Assembly: GCA_964594045.1 (NCBI GenBank)
Contig: CAZQKR010000024.1
Location: 1-57,998 of the forward strand
Source: UBA2365 sp964594045
Lineage (GTDB): Bacteria > Bacteroidota > Bacteroidia > Chitinophagales > Saprospiraceae
Reading direction: 5' to 3'
DNA: 57,998 bases
A program made the translations under genes and the position numbers. Shown piece by piece: positions 34,220 to 43,264 of this stretch (within the stretch, counting starts at the first letter, position 1; every line of letters begins with the position of its first letter). The notes beneath the pieces are model-generated. The model did no database searches and was not told the origin of the DNA. It saw nothing but the letters and a program-made list of their open reading frames with translations.

Positions 34220-35242
34220 ATGAAAAAGTATACTTTAATTACTTTTTTATTGATTATAGTGCTCAGGGTTCATTCCCAGGACCTGCACTATACCCAATTC
34301 TATAACTCCCCGATGAATTTCAATCCTGCGTTGACGGGAATTTATAACGGAGATCAGCGTTATATGGTCAGTATCAGGGATCAGTGGCGCAGTATTCCGG
34401 TTCCGTATTTCACTTTGAGCGGTTCTTATGACATGAAGTTTTATCCTGTCAGCATGAGAAGAAGTTTTTTTGCCGCCGGGGTCAATTTTAATTATGACAA
34501 ACAGGGCGATGGTTCGCTTTACCTTGCCAACCTCAATCTTGGGGGTAGTTATTCATTTGTCATCACACCTAAAAACCTGGTTTCTGCAGGAGCCTTGCTC
34601 GGTTTTGCTGCCCGTGGATTCAATGATGATCACCTTACCTGGGACGCGCAGTATGATCCTGTAACAGGACTTTTTGATGAGAGAAGACCAAGTCAGGAGG
34701 TGATTGATCGCTATGGCTTTGTTTTTCTCGAGACAGGCCTCGGCCTGAATTACCGGTTCCAGCATTCAGGCAGAACTTATTTTAATCTGGGTGGAGGGGT
34801 TTTCCATCTGAACCAACCCGTTCAAACATTCAAGGATGAAAGCTCTGATGAATTCAGGTCAAGATTGAACAGGCGTTTTTCTTTACAGGGAATTGTCTCA
34901 TTTAAAGTGTTGGACCCAATCGATATTCAATTGCATGGGTTGTACCAAAAACAGGGTGATTTTGATGAAATCGTGTACGGTGGACTGGTCAAATTGCATA
35001 TCAATCAAACCCGGGGTAAAAAATTTGAATTGCATCTGGGCTTGTCATCACGGTATCTCGATGGTGTTTCACCGATCATTGCCGTTCAATACAACGATTG
35101 GTATGCAGGCTTCAATTACGATATAACTACCTCAACTTTACAGAATTACAATGATTACCGAGGCGGTCCAGAATTTCACCTGCAATATGTGGTGAAACAT
35201 GTGACGCCCATGAAGTCTTTTAAGTTTTGTCCGATATTTTAA
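34220..35242 (+). CDS. PorP/SprF family T9SS outer-membrane protein
   Basis: A 340-residue outer-membrane beta-barrel of the PorP/SprF family, which works with the type IX machinery and pairs with type B CTD substrates to hold them on the surface. Signal peptide to about residue 19 (MKKYTLITFLLIIVLRVHSQ). The family opening DLHYTQFYNSPMNFNPALTG is present, followed by VSIRDQWRSIP and VNFNYDKQGDGSLYLANLNL; the remaining strands alternate as in a barrel. It leads a three-gene operon (spacers 26 and 25 bases) with a PorE-like and a giant type B CTD protein, the classic arrangement. The ATG overlaps the stop of a four-codon ATG GAA GGC AGA TGA mini-frame at 34209-34223. Confidence 0.95.
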   Translation: MKKYTLITFLLIIVLRVHSQDLHYTQFYNSPMNFNPALTGIYNGDQRYMVSIRDQWRSIPVPYFTLSGSYDMKFYPVSMRRSFFAAGVNFNYDKQGDGSLYLANLNLGGSYSFVITPKNLVSAGALLGFAARGFNDDHLTWDAQYDPVTGLFDERRPSQEVIDRYGFVFLETGLGLNYRFQHSGRTYFNLGGGVFHLNQPVQTFKDESSDEFRSRLNRRFSLQGIVSFKVLDPIDIQLHGLYQKQGDFDEIVYGGLVKLHINQTRGKKFELHLGLSSRYLDGVSPIIAVQYNDWYAGFNYDITTSTLQNYNDYRGGPEFHLQYVVKHVTPMKSFKFCPIF

Positions 35243-35268
35243 TTATCATCAGCTGAAACAATTATAAA

Positions 35269-37701
35269 ATGGCTAAGTTTAAAATTTACATTATCCTGGC
35301 AATCTTAAGCTTCGGTTTCACCCGGGTGGAAGCTCAGTCGCTTAAGTCATTCCTGACCGCAGCTGAGCAGGCATTTGAAAGAAAAGACTTTGGCGCTGCC
35401 TTGAATTATTATATGACGGCCAATGAATTCGATGAGGACAGAACCGATCTTCTGTATAAAAGCGCTGAGTCTGCCAGACTTTATAATGCATTGAACGTTG
35501 CTGAAGAAAAGTACCAAAAAGTATTTGATCAAGAAAGTCAGGCTGAATTTCCCCTGGCTGCATTTTGGCTGGCTGATATCAAACAGCGCCTGGGAAAATA
35601 CGATGAAGCCAAAAGACTTTACGAGTTGTATCTGTCTGAACATGAGGATGAAGATGCCTACCTTACCGCCAAAGCAACCAAGGAGATCGCTGCATGTGAC
35701 TGGGCAAAGGATCTTATAGAAAATCCAAGTGAAAATATCGGAATAGTCCACCTCAGCGGTGACATCAATTCGTCAAATACTGATTTTAGTCCATTGCTGA
35801 TAGACAGTACGCTCTATTATTCATCCATGAGATTCAATAAGGAAAAGGATGTTTATATACCATCAAGGATCATTTCCAAAGTACTGATGACGACGGACGA
35901 AGCTACAAGTTCTGTGCTTCCTTCTTCAGAAAGTTTCAATTCTGATATGCTGAATACAGCACATTTGTGTTATAATTACAAACGGGATAAGGTCTATTAT
36001 ACCATTTGCGACTACACAGAAAAAATCAATATCAGATGTGATATTTATTACAGTGTTGTTAATTCTGACGGCACTTTTGGACCTCCGGTCAAACTTCCCG
36101 ATTACATCAACACCCCGGATGCCTCCAATACTCAGCCCAATATTGGATATAGTAAGAAAACACGCCAGGAAGTGCTTTATTTTGCCTCAGACAGAGAAGG
36201 TGGAAAGGGTAAAATGGATATCTATTATGTTTATGTCGACAAGGCAGGCAATTTTACCAGGCCGTTGAATCTCGACATCATCAATACAGCTGAAGATGAG
36301 ATCACTCCATTTTACCACAGTGCCTCAGATATTCTGTATTTCAGTTCTGAAGGATACAAAAGCATGGGTGGATTCGATATATATGCCATCTCCTTTGACG
36401 GAAGTAACACCAGGGAAGTGATCCATATGGGTTATCCGCTGAACAGCAGTTACAACGACATATACTACTTCATGGATGAATTTGGGAAAAAAGCATACTT
36501 TTCATCCAACCGTGAAGGTTCCCAGTTTGTGGACCCGGCTTACGAAGCCTGTTGTTTTGATATATACCGTGCTGATATCAGTGAACTGGCAATAGACCTT
36601 ATAGCACAAAGTTATAACAAGCTGACAGCCAATCCGCTTAATGGAGCAAGACTTAAGCTTTTTGATGCAAACACCAATGAATTGATCGCACAAGCTCAAA
36701 ATGATGAGCGATACGAAGCAAATTTTAAATTGGCTTCCAATAAGTCCTACTATGTTGTAGCTGAAATGGATGAATTCATTCCTGACACAGTCCATTTTAA
36801 TACATTCAACATACGAAAATCCACAACCATTACGAAAAAGCTTTATCTGGATCAGATGCCCCTTTTACTTGAGATTTTCGTATTGGATAAAATAACAAAG
36901 TATCCGGTTAACGGAACAGAGATCACGCTCAAAAATCTTACTAATCCTGATATTCCGGACATCGTTATGGTAAATCCGGATGGTAATGATTACCACATAG
37001 AAGTTATCCGCGGAGTACAGTACAGGTTAATTGCCAAAAACCCGGATTATGCGCCACAGGAAATTCTGATCTCCACTCATAATGTTGTCGGGCCTAAGAT
37101 CGTACAGTATGTATACCTTGGAGATCTGCTCAACGTACAACTGCCGCTCTCTGTCTATTTTGACAATGACAGGCCTGAACCAAGATCCATGAGTCTGACC
37201 ACCAAAAAAACCTATTCTCAGACTTATTCCGAATACTATGCCAAAAAGCCTGAATTCATTCAAGCCATCATTGATGGCCTCACAGAAGAGGATATCTCAG
37301 TTCCAATGCAAAGAATGGACGATTACTTTGAATTTTTCGTCAAAGGAGGTAAGGAACGTTTTGATGAGTTTCTCAGGACTTTGCTGATCGTTTTAAGGCA
37401 GGGGCATGAACTGGAAATTGAAATACAGGGATATGCAAGTCCAAGAGCTGAATCAGCATACAACCTTGCATTGGGTCAAAGGAGGATCAGCTCTGTCAGA
37501 AATGAATTGTATCAATACCAAAACGGTGCGCTGAAACCATTTTTAAATAAAGGCGCATTAAAAATCAGAGAAGTTTCATACGGTGATACATTATCACCTG
37601 CAGATGTAAGCGATAACCTTCTCGATCTCAAGAACTCTGTTTACAGTATTAGTGCTTCAAACGAAAGAAGAGTAGAGATCATCAGGGTCGAAATTGACTA
37701 A
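35269..37701 (+). CDS. PorE-like TPR/PD40/OmpA-type protein
   Basis: An 810-residue exported protein, similar in layout to PorE/SprE-linked T9SS components. Signal peptide to about residue 22; TPR helices (about 25-130, ERKDFGAALNYYMTANEFD); a WD40-like PD40 propeller (about 165-440) with blades YYSSMRFNKEKD, LYFASDREGGKGKMDIYYV, LYFSSEGYKSMGGFDIYAI and KAYFSSNREGS; two CNA-B/carboxypeptidase-like beta domains (about 445-620); and a C-terminal OmpA-like part (about 695-810, LEIEIQGYASPRAESAYNLA then LGQRRISSVRNEL), which binds peptidoglycan in relatives. It likely links the outer-membrane T9SS complex to the cell wall. Second gene of the PorP operon. Confidence 0.92.
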   Translation: MAKFKIYIILAILSFGFTRVEAQSLKSFLTAAEQAFERKDFGAALNYYMTANEFDEDRTDLLYKSAESARLYNALNVAEEKYQKVFDQESQAEFPLAAFWLADIKQRLGKYDEAKRLYELYLSEHEDEDAYLTAKATKEIAACDWAKDLIENPSENIGIVHLSGDINSSNTDFSPLLIDSTLYYSSMRFNKEKDVYIPSRIISKVLMTTDEATSSVLPSSESFNSDMLNTAHLCYNYKRDKVYYTICDYTEKINIRCDIYYSVVNSDGTFGPPVKLPDYINTPDASNTQPNIGYSKKTRQEVLYFASDREGGKGKMDIYYVYVDKAGNFTRPLNLDIINTAEDEITPFYHSASDILYFSSEGYKSMGGFDIYAISFDGSNTREVIHMGYPLNSSYNDIYYFMDEFGKKAYFSSNREGSQFVDPAYEACCFDIYRADISELAIDLIAQSYNKLTANPLNGARLKLFDANTNELIAQAQNDERYEANFKLASNKSYYVVAEMDEFIPDTVHFNTFNIRKSTTITKKLYLDQMPLLLEIFVLDKITKYPVNGTEITLKNLTNPDIPDIVMVNPDGNDYHIEVIRGVQYRLIAKNPDYAPQEILISTHNVVGPKIVQYVYLGDLLNVQLPLSVYFDNDRPEPRSMSLTTKKTYSQTYSEYYAKKPEFIQAIIDGLTEEDISVPMQRMDDYFEFFVKGGKERFDEFLRTLLIVLRQGHELEIEIQGYASPRAESAYNLALGQRRISSVRNELYQYQNGALKPFLNKGALKIREVSYGDTLSPADVSDNLLDLKNSVYSISASNERRVEIIRVEID

Positions 37702-37726
37702 TTTTGAAATAATAAATCATCATTAT

Positions 37727-40700
37727 ATGACGCGGTCAATCAATGTTTTATTCATCATACTCATAGCTTTTTTGTTTTCAGGAACAACCAGGCTGGGAGC
37801 AACTCACATCATAGGTGGCGATATGACCTACCGTTGTTTAGGTGGAGGTAAATTTGAAGTTACCCTCACTTTCACACGTGACTGCGAGTTGGGAGCTGCG
37901 GATGCAGAATTTGACAATTACGCAATCGTTGCGATATATGATCATAATTTTAATCCGGTCAGCATTGGGACAGCAGGATATATGTTCATGCCCTACATTG
38001 AGGATGATACCCTCAGAACCGACCTGACTTCATTTTGTGATATCAGCGGAGCTGAAGTTTGTGTACATCAGACGGTATTCAGGGACACCATCACTTTGCT
38101 TCCCAGAACAGGGGGATATATTTTTTCTTATCAAAGATGCTGCAGGAATGCATCTTTGCTGAATGTCAAGGATCCTTTGCAAACTGGCAGCACGATCACC
38201 ATTGCATTGACAGAGGAGGCCTTCAATGCATGCAATTCTTCTCCTGTTTTTAATCAATGGCCTGATATTTATGTATGTACTAATCGTCCTATCAATGTCA
38301 GTCAACTGGCCACGGATCCAGACGGAGACCAACTGGTTTATAAATTGAACACACCATTTTCAGGGGCAACTATACAGGAACCACGTCCTGACAGATTTGG
38401 GAAATTTACATTGCCCTACAAACCCCTGGAATGGGCACCCGGCTACACTTTAAATAACCTTCTGGGCAGTGCCGCGCCTTTGCAGATCAACCCGGCCAAT
38501 GGTTTTATCACGGGTATACCGGATCATCCTGGCCAGTTTGCTGTCGGGATCATGGTGGAAGAATACAGAAACGGGAAACTGTTGTCAGTTGTAAAACGTG
38601 ATTTTCAATTTAATGTGCGATCCTGTGGAACACCCCCGGTCGCCGATTTTGAAGCTCCCACCGTACTGTGTGGTTCAGATGATTTCACAGTCAATTTTAT
38701 CAATACTTCCCAGGATGCTGATCAGTATTTCTGGAGATTCAATTATCCGAGTATAGCTCCTGAAGAGACTTCCACTGAAGTGAACCCTGTTTATACCTAT
38801 CCTGGTATTGCAGAATTTTCAGGAAAACAGGTTTTTACTGTCGGACTGAAAGCCGTCAGGACTTTGGATCAATGCTATGACGAGATTTTCAAGGATATTC
38901 TTGCGATCAATGATGAATTACTAACGGACTTCACCTTTGAGATCCTGAGTTGTGAAGACGATGCACTGCAAATCGTCCTGAAAGATATCAGTGAAACTCT
39001 GAATACTGCCTACTCCATCAATGGAAGGAAATGGACTGTTAAAATTTCAGATACAGACATTAGAACCAGTAATGAAAAAGAGTTTTTCCTGACCATTCCA
39101 AAACAGGCCACTATTGATGTGACATTGGAGATCACCACAGTTGAAAATTGCGAAGCTGAAATACACAAGACCTTAAATGTTGATTATGTTGACATTCAAT
39201 TCACTGGTAATCCAATTGAAGTTTGCTCAGGGGAAATCATTGAACAACTGGTTGCCAACCCGAATTCATCATGGTCCTATACCTGGTCACCGGAAGAAGG
39301 ATTGATTTTTGGTAGTGAAACAGATAAATCCAATCCAAAATGCCTCATTGATCACGATATTACCTATTCTGTTACAGTCACTGATGGTGTTTGCACTGTT
39401 GAAGGTTCAGTTACAGTTATTGTGAATGATTGGTTTACACTATCCATAGATGGCCCTGAGTCTGTTTGTGGCCAGGAAGTGACGCTAACAGCAATCGGAA
39501 CTGATGATCCGGATGTCATTTATGAATGGTCATTGGAGGCTGACTATACTCCGATTATAGCAACAGGGAAAACTGTCACACTATCATTTGAAGAAAAAGA
39601 GCAGCTTTTCTATCTGCGGATCAAGGAAGGTACCGGTTGCGCTCTCAATGACACCAGTATTTTGGTACGGTCAAATAATATTGAACTTGAGTTTGAAAAA
39701 GCGGTGACTTTCTGCGCAGGACTTGAGAAGGAAGTCACACTGGTAAATCTGAGACCTGATCAGAATTTGACCATCAATTGGCAAGACAACCCAAATATAT
39801 CGATCGAAAATAATGGTTATACTGTCTTGATCAGTTCTGATATCAATCAGGAATTTTATATTTACTTCTCTGCGATTAATCAGTTTGGATGCGATACTGA
39901 AGACAGCATTTATGTTAGTGTGCTTGCTGCTCCGTTTTTAGGTATTGAAGAAGTGTTTGAATGCGATACATACACCTATTGTTTCTCTGCATTCAATGGA
40001 GAAGGTACAGACTATCAATGGAATTTTGGCGATGCCCAATCTCCCGTCAACACTTCCACATTGGCCAGCCCATGTCATGGTTATCCGGGTCCGGGAAAAT
40101 ATACAGTTACAGTTAGTGCTTTCTTTGAAGTTTGCGAAAGTAATTTTGAAGTATCGGAAGAGGTGGTCGTTCCTGAAAACTTTGAACTTGAAGCCCTGGA
40201 CACAGTCGTTTTCTGTAAAGGAGACGATTCTGTAATGCTTGATGTGACTCCAACAAATTTTACAATGGATGTAAAATGGTATAACGAACAGGATCAATTG
40301 ATTGGAACTGGAATTATGGTGGATTATTCTCCTGAAGGAGATGAACTCCTTCATATTGTTGCTGTGGACACATTTGGATGTACTGCAGAAAAATACATGT
40401 TTTTGGATGAATATACATTCGATTTGTCCAAAGACAATCCGGGTGTACTTTGTTTTGGAGACACTGTTACCCTGAAAGTGTACAACAATACTTCAGATAT
40501 ACTCGAATACCTGTGGGAATCTGATCCGGCAATCATTTCTCCTTTGAACAGAGATTCAATTGTTGTGGTTTTGAGTACATCAGGAGATTTTGTTGTGACC
40601 GTCACCAATCCTGAATATGGCTGCGTTTCAGACCCGATCATCATTTCAGTTCTGGTCAATCACGTTACAGCAGCAATCGAAGCTGATACAACTACTATCG

Positions 40701-41182
40701 TGGTAACTAAATCCACAACTTTGAGGGTCAATGGCAACTTTGATCAAAATGCGAAAATCTTGTGGTCTACCGGTGAAACAACTCAAACAATTACAGTTTC
40801 TCCGGGAGAAACGACTACTTATTGTGTTACGGTGACCGATGAGGAAGGGTGTACTGCTGAAGATTGCCTGGAAATAGTTGTATTGGATCCCGCTTGTGAT
40901 GAAACGGATATTTTCATTCCTAATGCATTTTCACCGCATGACAACAATAATGTGAACGATATCTTCAGGCCCCGTGGAAAATACCTTGAAACAGTGGAGA
41001 TCATTATTTATGACAGATGGGGCAAGCAATTGTTCGAGGGTAAAGGAGATCCTGATACGAATTGGGATGGCACCCACAAAGGTACTTACCTTGGTCCTGA
41101 TGCTTATGTATTTGTAGTAAAAGTGGTCTGCCAAAACCAGAAAATATATGAAAAAGCGGGCAATGTAACGATCATTCGTTAA
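37727..41182 (+). CDS. Giant surface protein with PKD-like domains and type B (gliding) CTD
   Basis: A 1151-residue T9SS type B cargo. The ATG at 37727 gives a normal signal peptide (TRSINVLFIILIAFLFSG), so the TTG at 37694 is rejected. The mature protein opens with HIIGGDMTYRCLGGGKFEVT, the usual start of this family, with disulfide-prone CxxxC motifs (ISGAEVCVHQ, YQRCCRNASL). The middle holds about seven PKD/Ig-like repeats (for example YQWNFGDAQSPVNTSTLASP; TYSVTVTDGVCTVEG). The end is a gliding-motility C-terminal domain: DIFIPNAFSPHDNNNVND, YDRWGKQLFEGKGD, YVFVVKVVCQNQ. Presumably exported and attached at the surface through the adjacent PorP. Third gene of the operon, closed by a terminator. 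Confidence 0.95.
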   Translation: MTRSINVLFIILIAFLFSGTTRLGATHIIGGDMTYRCLGGGKFEVTLTFTRDCELGAADAEFDNYAIVAIYDHNFNPVSIGTAGYMFMPYIEDDTLRTDLTSFCDISGAEVCVHQTVFRDTITLLPRTGGYIFSYQRCCRNASLLNVKDPLQTGSTITIALTEEAFNACNSSPVFNQWPDIYVCTNRPINVSQLATDPDGDQLVYKLNTPFSGATIQEPRPDRFGKFTLPYKPLEWAPGYTLNNLLGSAAPLQINPANGFITGIPDHPGQFAVGIMVEEYRNGKLLSVVKRDFQFNVRSCGTPPVADFEAPTVLCGSDDFTVNFINTSQDADQYFWRFNYPSIAPEETSTEVNPVYTYPGIAEFSGKQVFTVGLKAVRTLDQCYDEIFKDILAINDELLTDFTFEILSCEDDALQIVLKDISETLNTAYSINGRKWTVKISDTDIRTSNEKEFFLTIPKQATIDVTLEITTVENCEAEIHKTLNVDYVDIQFTGNPIEVCSGEIIEQLVANPNSSWSYTWSPEEGLIFGSETDKSNPKCLIDHDITYSVTVTDGVCTVEGSVTVIVNDWFTLSIDGPESVCGQEVTLTAIGTDDPDVIYEWSLEADYTPIIATGKTVTLSFEEKEQLFYLRIKEGTGCALNDTSILVRSNNIELEFEKAVTFCAGLEKEVTLVNLRPDQNLTINWQDNPNISIENNGYTVLISSDINQEFYIYFSAINQFGCDTEDSIYVSVLAAPFLGIEEVFECDTYTYCFSAFNGEGTDYQWNFGDAQSPVNTSTLASPCHGYPGPGKYTVTVSAFFEVCESNFEVSEEVVVPENFELEALDTVVFCKGDDSVMLDVTPTNFTMDVKWYNEQDQLIGTGIMVDYSPEGDELLHIVAVDTFGCTAEKYMFLDEYTFDLSKDNPGVLCFGDTVTLKVYNNTSDILEYLWESDPAIISPLNRDSIVVVLSTSGDFVVTVTNPEYGCVSDPIIISVLVNHVTAAIEADTTTIVVTKSTTLRVNGNFDQNAKILWSTGETTQTITVSPGETTTYCVTVTDEEGCTAEDCLEIVVLDPACDETDIFIPNAFSPHDNNNVNDIFRPRGKYLETVEIIIYDRWGKQLFEGKGDPDTNWDGTHKGTYLGPDAYVFVVKVVCQNQKIYEKAGNVTIIR

Positions 41183-41624
41183 CAGGATCAGTTGGTTTCG
41201 AAATTAATAAAAAGGCTGCCCGGTTTTACAGGCAGCCTTTTTTCATTCGCACAAAAATTATCTTATTGATAAATTTCAACTCTTTTATTCCTTTCATGCA
41301 TTGATTTGGAAGCCGGGAAACAAGATTTTACACATATTCCTCCTTCTTAAACTTTTAGTAATCGATTATATTTACCTTTGAAAGCTCGAAATATGTCCAA
41401 AACTTCAGTATTTTTCTTCATTTATTGGATTTTGGGTTTTTCCAACATACAATACAATGGAAAGCTAACTGGCAATTGAATTTCAATTTTCATGACTCAT
41501 TGATATACCGAAGGACATTCCTGGATTGTCCTGCTGGATCATTTCAGACTCCGAAAAAAATTCCTATATAAAAAGCACTTTAAAGTGACAGGGCACAAAG
41601 TCCCGGTTGAAGGAAAGTCATTTA
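41183..41624. other. Convergent intergenic gap
   Basis: A 442-base gap. Beyond the terminator at 41209-41243 I see no gene, repeat or recognisable regulatory site. Confidence 0.5.
41209..41243 (+). terminator. Terminator of the PorP operon
   Basis: AAAAGGCTGCC (to 41220), 10-base loop, GGCAGCCTTTTTT (41231-41243). A GC-rich stem with a T-run, 26 bases after the stop at 41182. Confidence 0.85.
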
Positions 41625-42212
41625 TTAATTGTGTCGGGCGCCATTTTTTTGGCTTAGTTTGCTGCGGTTCACAGGTTTGAAGTCTTCCTTGAATTTTTTC
41701 CACGGAGTATTCTTATAAAAATCTCCGCCAAAATAATTGATGATCAATTCAAATTGAAATTCATCATGATAGCCAGGCAAAGGTTGTATTACTTCAAGGT
41801 TTTCGTTCATAAAAACATAAGTAGGGTAGGAAAGCTGCCCGTTTGTCAGTGCAACAGCGAGGTCATGGTATCCTCTTCTTCCCTGTTTTATGAATTCGTA
41901 GGTTTTGCCTTGAAAATCGATTGATTCTTTTTGTTCGGCATTAAATTTCACAGGTATGTAATTCTCATTAATGTAGTTGATGATAACCGGATCATTAAAT
42001 GTAGTATTGTCCATTTGCTTGCACCAGCCACACCAATCAGTATAGAGGTCAATTAAAATCTTTTTTGGTTCCTTTTCGTGTTGCTCCATGGCTTCTTCAA
42101 ACGTCAACCATTGTATTTTGTTCTGTGCCTGAACAAATGCAGGCATCAGCAGCAGGAAAGCAGCATGAAAAAAAATACCATTAAAAGTTAATACTTTGAT
42201 AGACAACTTCAT
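41625..42212 (-). CDS. Exported thioredoxin-fold protein (DUF255-like, CGWC)
   Basis: A 195-residue periplasmic or surface protein. Signal peptide to about residue 30 (FFHAAFLLLMPAFVQAQ). A single thioredoxin-like domain with IDLYTDWCGWCKQMDN (C61, C64) and the cis-proline in LSYPTYVFMNE; the GRRGYHDLA segment is typical of DUF255/YyaL-like thioredoxins. It probably reduces disulfides of exported proteins. Monocistronic. The third secreted thioredoxin-fold protein in the window after 12769-14799 and 29161-30261. Confidence 0.93.
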   Translation of the reverse strand: MKLSIKVLTFNGIFFHAAFLLLMPAFVQAQNKIQWLTFEEAMEQHEKEPKKILIDLYTDWCGWCKQMDNTTFNDPVIINYINENYIPVKFNAEQKESIDFQGKTYEFIKQGRRGYHDLAVALTNGQLSYPTYVFMNENLEVIQPLPGYHDEFQFELIINYFGGDFYKNTPWKKFKEDFKPVNRSKLSQKNGARHN

Positions 42213-42523
42213 AAGTAAGAAACCGTAATCTTTATAAATTTGAAAAACTAAAATACAGCTTTAAAGTATATAAAGTTTTCATTCAGGACAATTTTAAAAT
42301 TTTTTTAACATAAATCATAGTGTATACAGTTTAAAAATCTGAATCATAAATGAAAAATGACATAATATTTAATAATATGTGTATGAAATTATATATCAAC
42401 CAATTAACTATCTGTAATTATCCCATAGAATGAAAATCGGGTTGAATTCCTATTTAACAGTCAGTTGCAGGTAATTGAAATAATAAAGGATCAGATCATA
42501 TCCTAAAATCAGTTGACCCCCTA
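42213..42523. other. AT-rich intergenic gap
   Basis: 311 bases between two minus-strand genes. No gene, repeat or clear promoter consensus was found here. Confidence 0.5.
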
Positions 42524-43252
42524 TTACCACAACATCAGATTGTTTTGGAACGGGATCTCCAGAAGTTTGCGATGTTTTTTGGTAGCGATTCTTTTTATTG
42601 CCTCAATATGATAGGTTTTATGTACATCAGAGCCAACAAAATCGATCAAACCTTCATTCAACAGGCGAATGGATGTCTGATATACCTTAAGACCATAATG
42701 TTCTGCGAGCGAAAGCAGGTTGAGTTGAAAACTACAACCAATTTCTCTGAGTGATCTTAATTGGTCCGTTACATTATCAAAATATGTGTATCTTTCCGGA
42801 TGAGCCAAAACAGGTTCGAACCCTAATGAATTCAACCTGAAAAGCACCTCGTGCAAGTGCAATGGCTTTTGGAAATTAGGAAATTCGATGAGAATATACT
42901 TGTTCTTTATGGTTAGAATTCCGGACTGATTGAGCAGTTGATTGAATTTATCATCCAGCATGTATTCTGCAGCAAATCGCAATTGAACGGAAATGTTTTG
43001 ATCTGATATTTCCTTTTGCACCAGGGAGGCTTTTTCGCTGATAATTGCAGCGCTATTTGGCCAGACCGTACCATAAATGTGCGGCGTGGTGATCAGCCTG
43101 TTGATCCCGATCTTTTCCAGGCCTCTGATCAGATCAATACTTTCGTCAATAGTTCTGGCACCGTCATCAATACCGGGCAGCAAGTGCGAATGAATGTCCA
43201 CGAAGTCTTTGGGAAAAAACTCGTTTATTGATATTTTACTGAAGAAAAACAA
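42524..43252 (-). CDS. CpsB/CapC-type PHP tyrosine-protein phosphatase
   Basis: A 242-residue PHP-fold phosphatase like CpsB/YwqE, Mn-dependent enzymes that dephosphorylate the tyrosine kinases controlling capsule or exopolysaccharide synthesis. Metal motifs: DIHSHLLPGIDDG (D19, H21, H23), LITTPHIYG, AHPERYTY and VGSDVHK. All are complete. The start is TTG at 43252; no ATG lies in the proper place, and the frame is the same as that of lepA, whose stop is 12 bases upstream. So it is co-transcribed with lepA. No kinase or capsule cluster is in the window. Confidence 0.9.
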   Translation of the reverse strand: MFFFSKISINEFFPKDFVDIHSHLLPGIDDGARTIDESIDLIRGLEKIGINRLITTPHIYGTVWPNSAAIISEKASLVQKEISDQNISVQLRFAAEYMLDDKFNQLLNQSGILTIKNKYILIEFPNFQKPLHLHEVLFRLNSLGFEPVLAHPERYTYFDNVTDQLRSLREIGCSFQLNLLSLAEHYGLKVYQTSIRLLNEGLIDFVGSDVHKTYHIEAIKRIATKKHRKLLEIPFQNNLMLW

Positions 43253-43264
43253 ATTGATTTGATA

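Noticed and set aside
42805..42825. GGTTCGAACCC, like a tRNA T-loop
   Set aside because: It lies inside the PHP phosphatase coding region and has no matching acceptor or D-arm.
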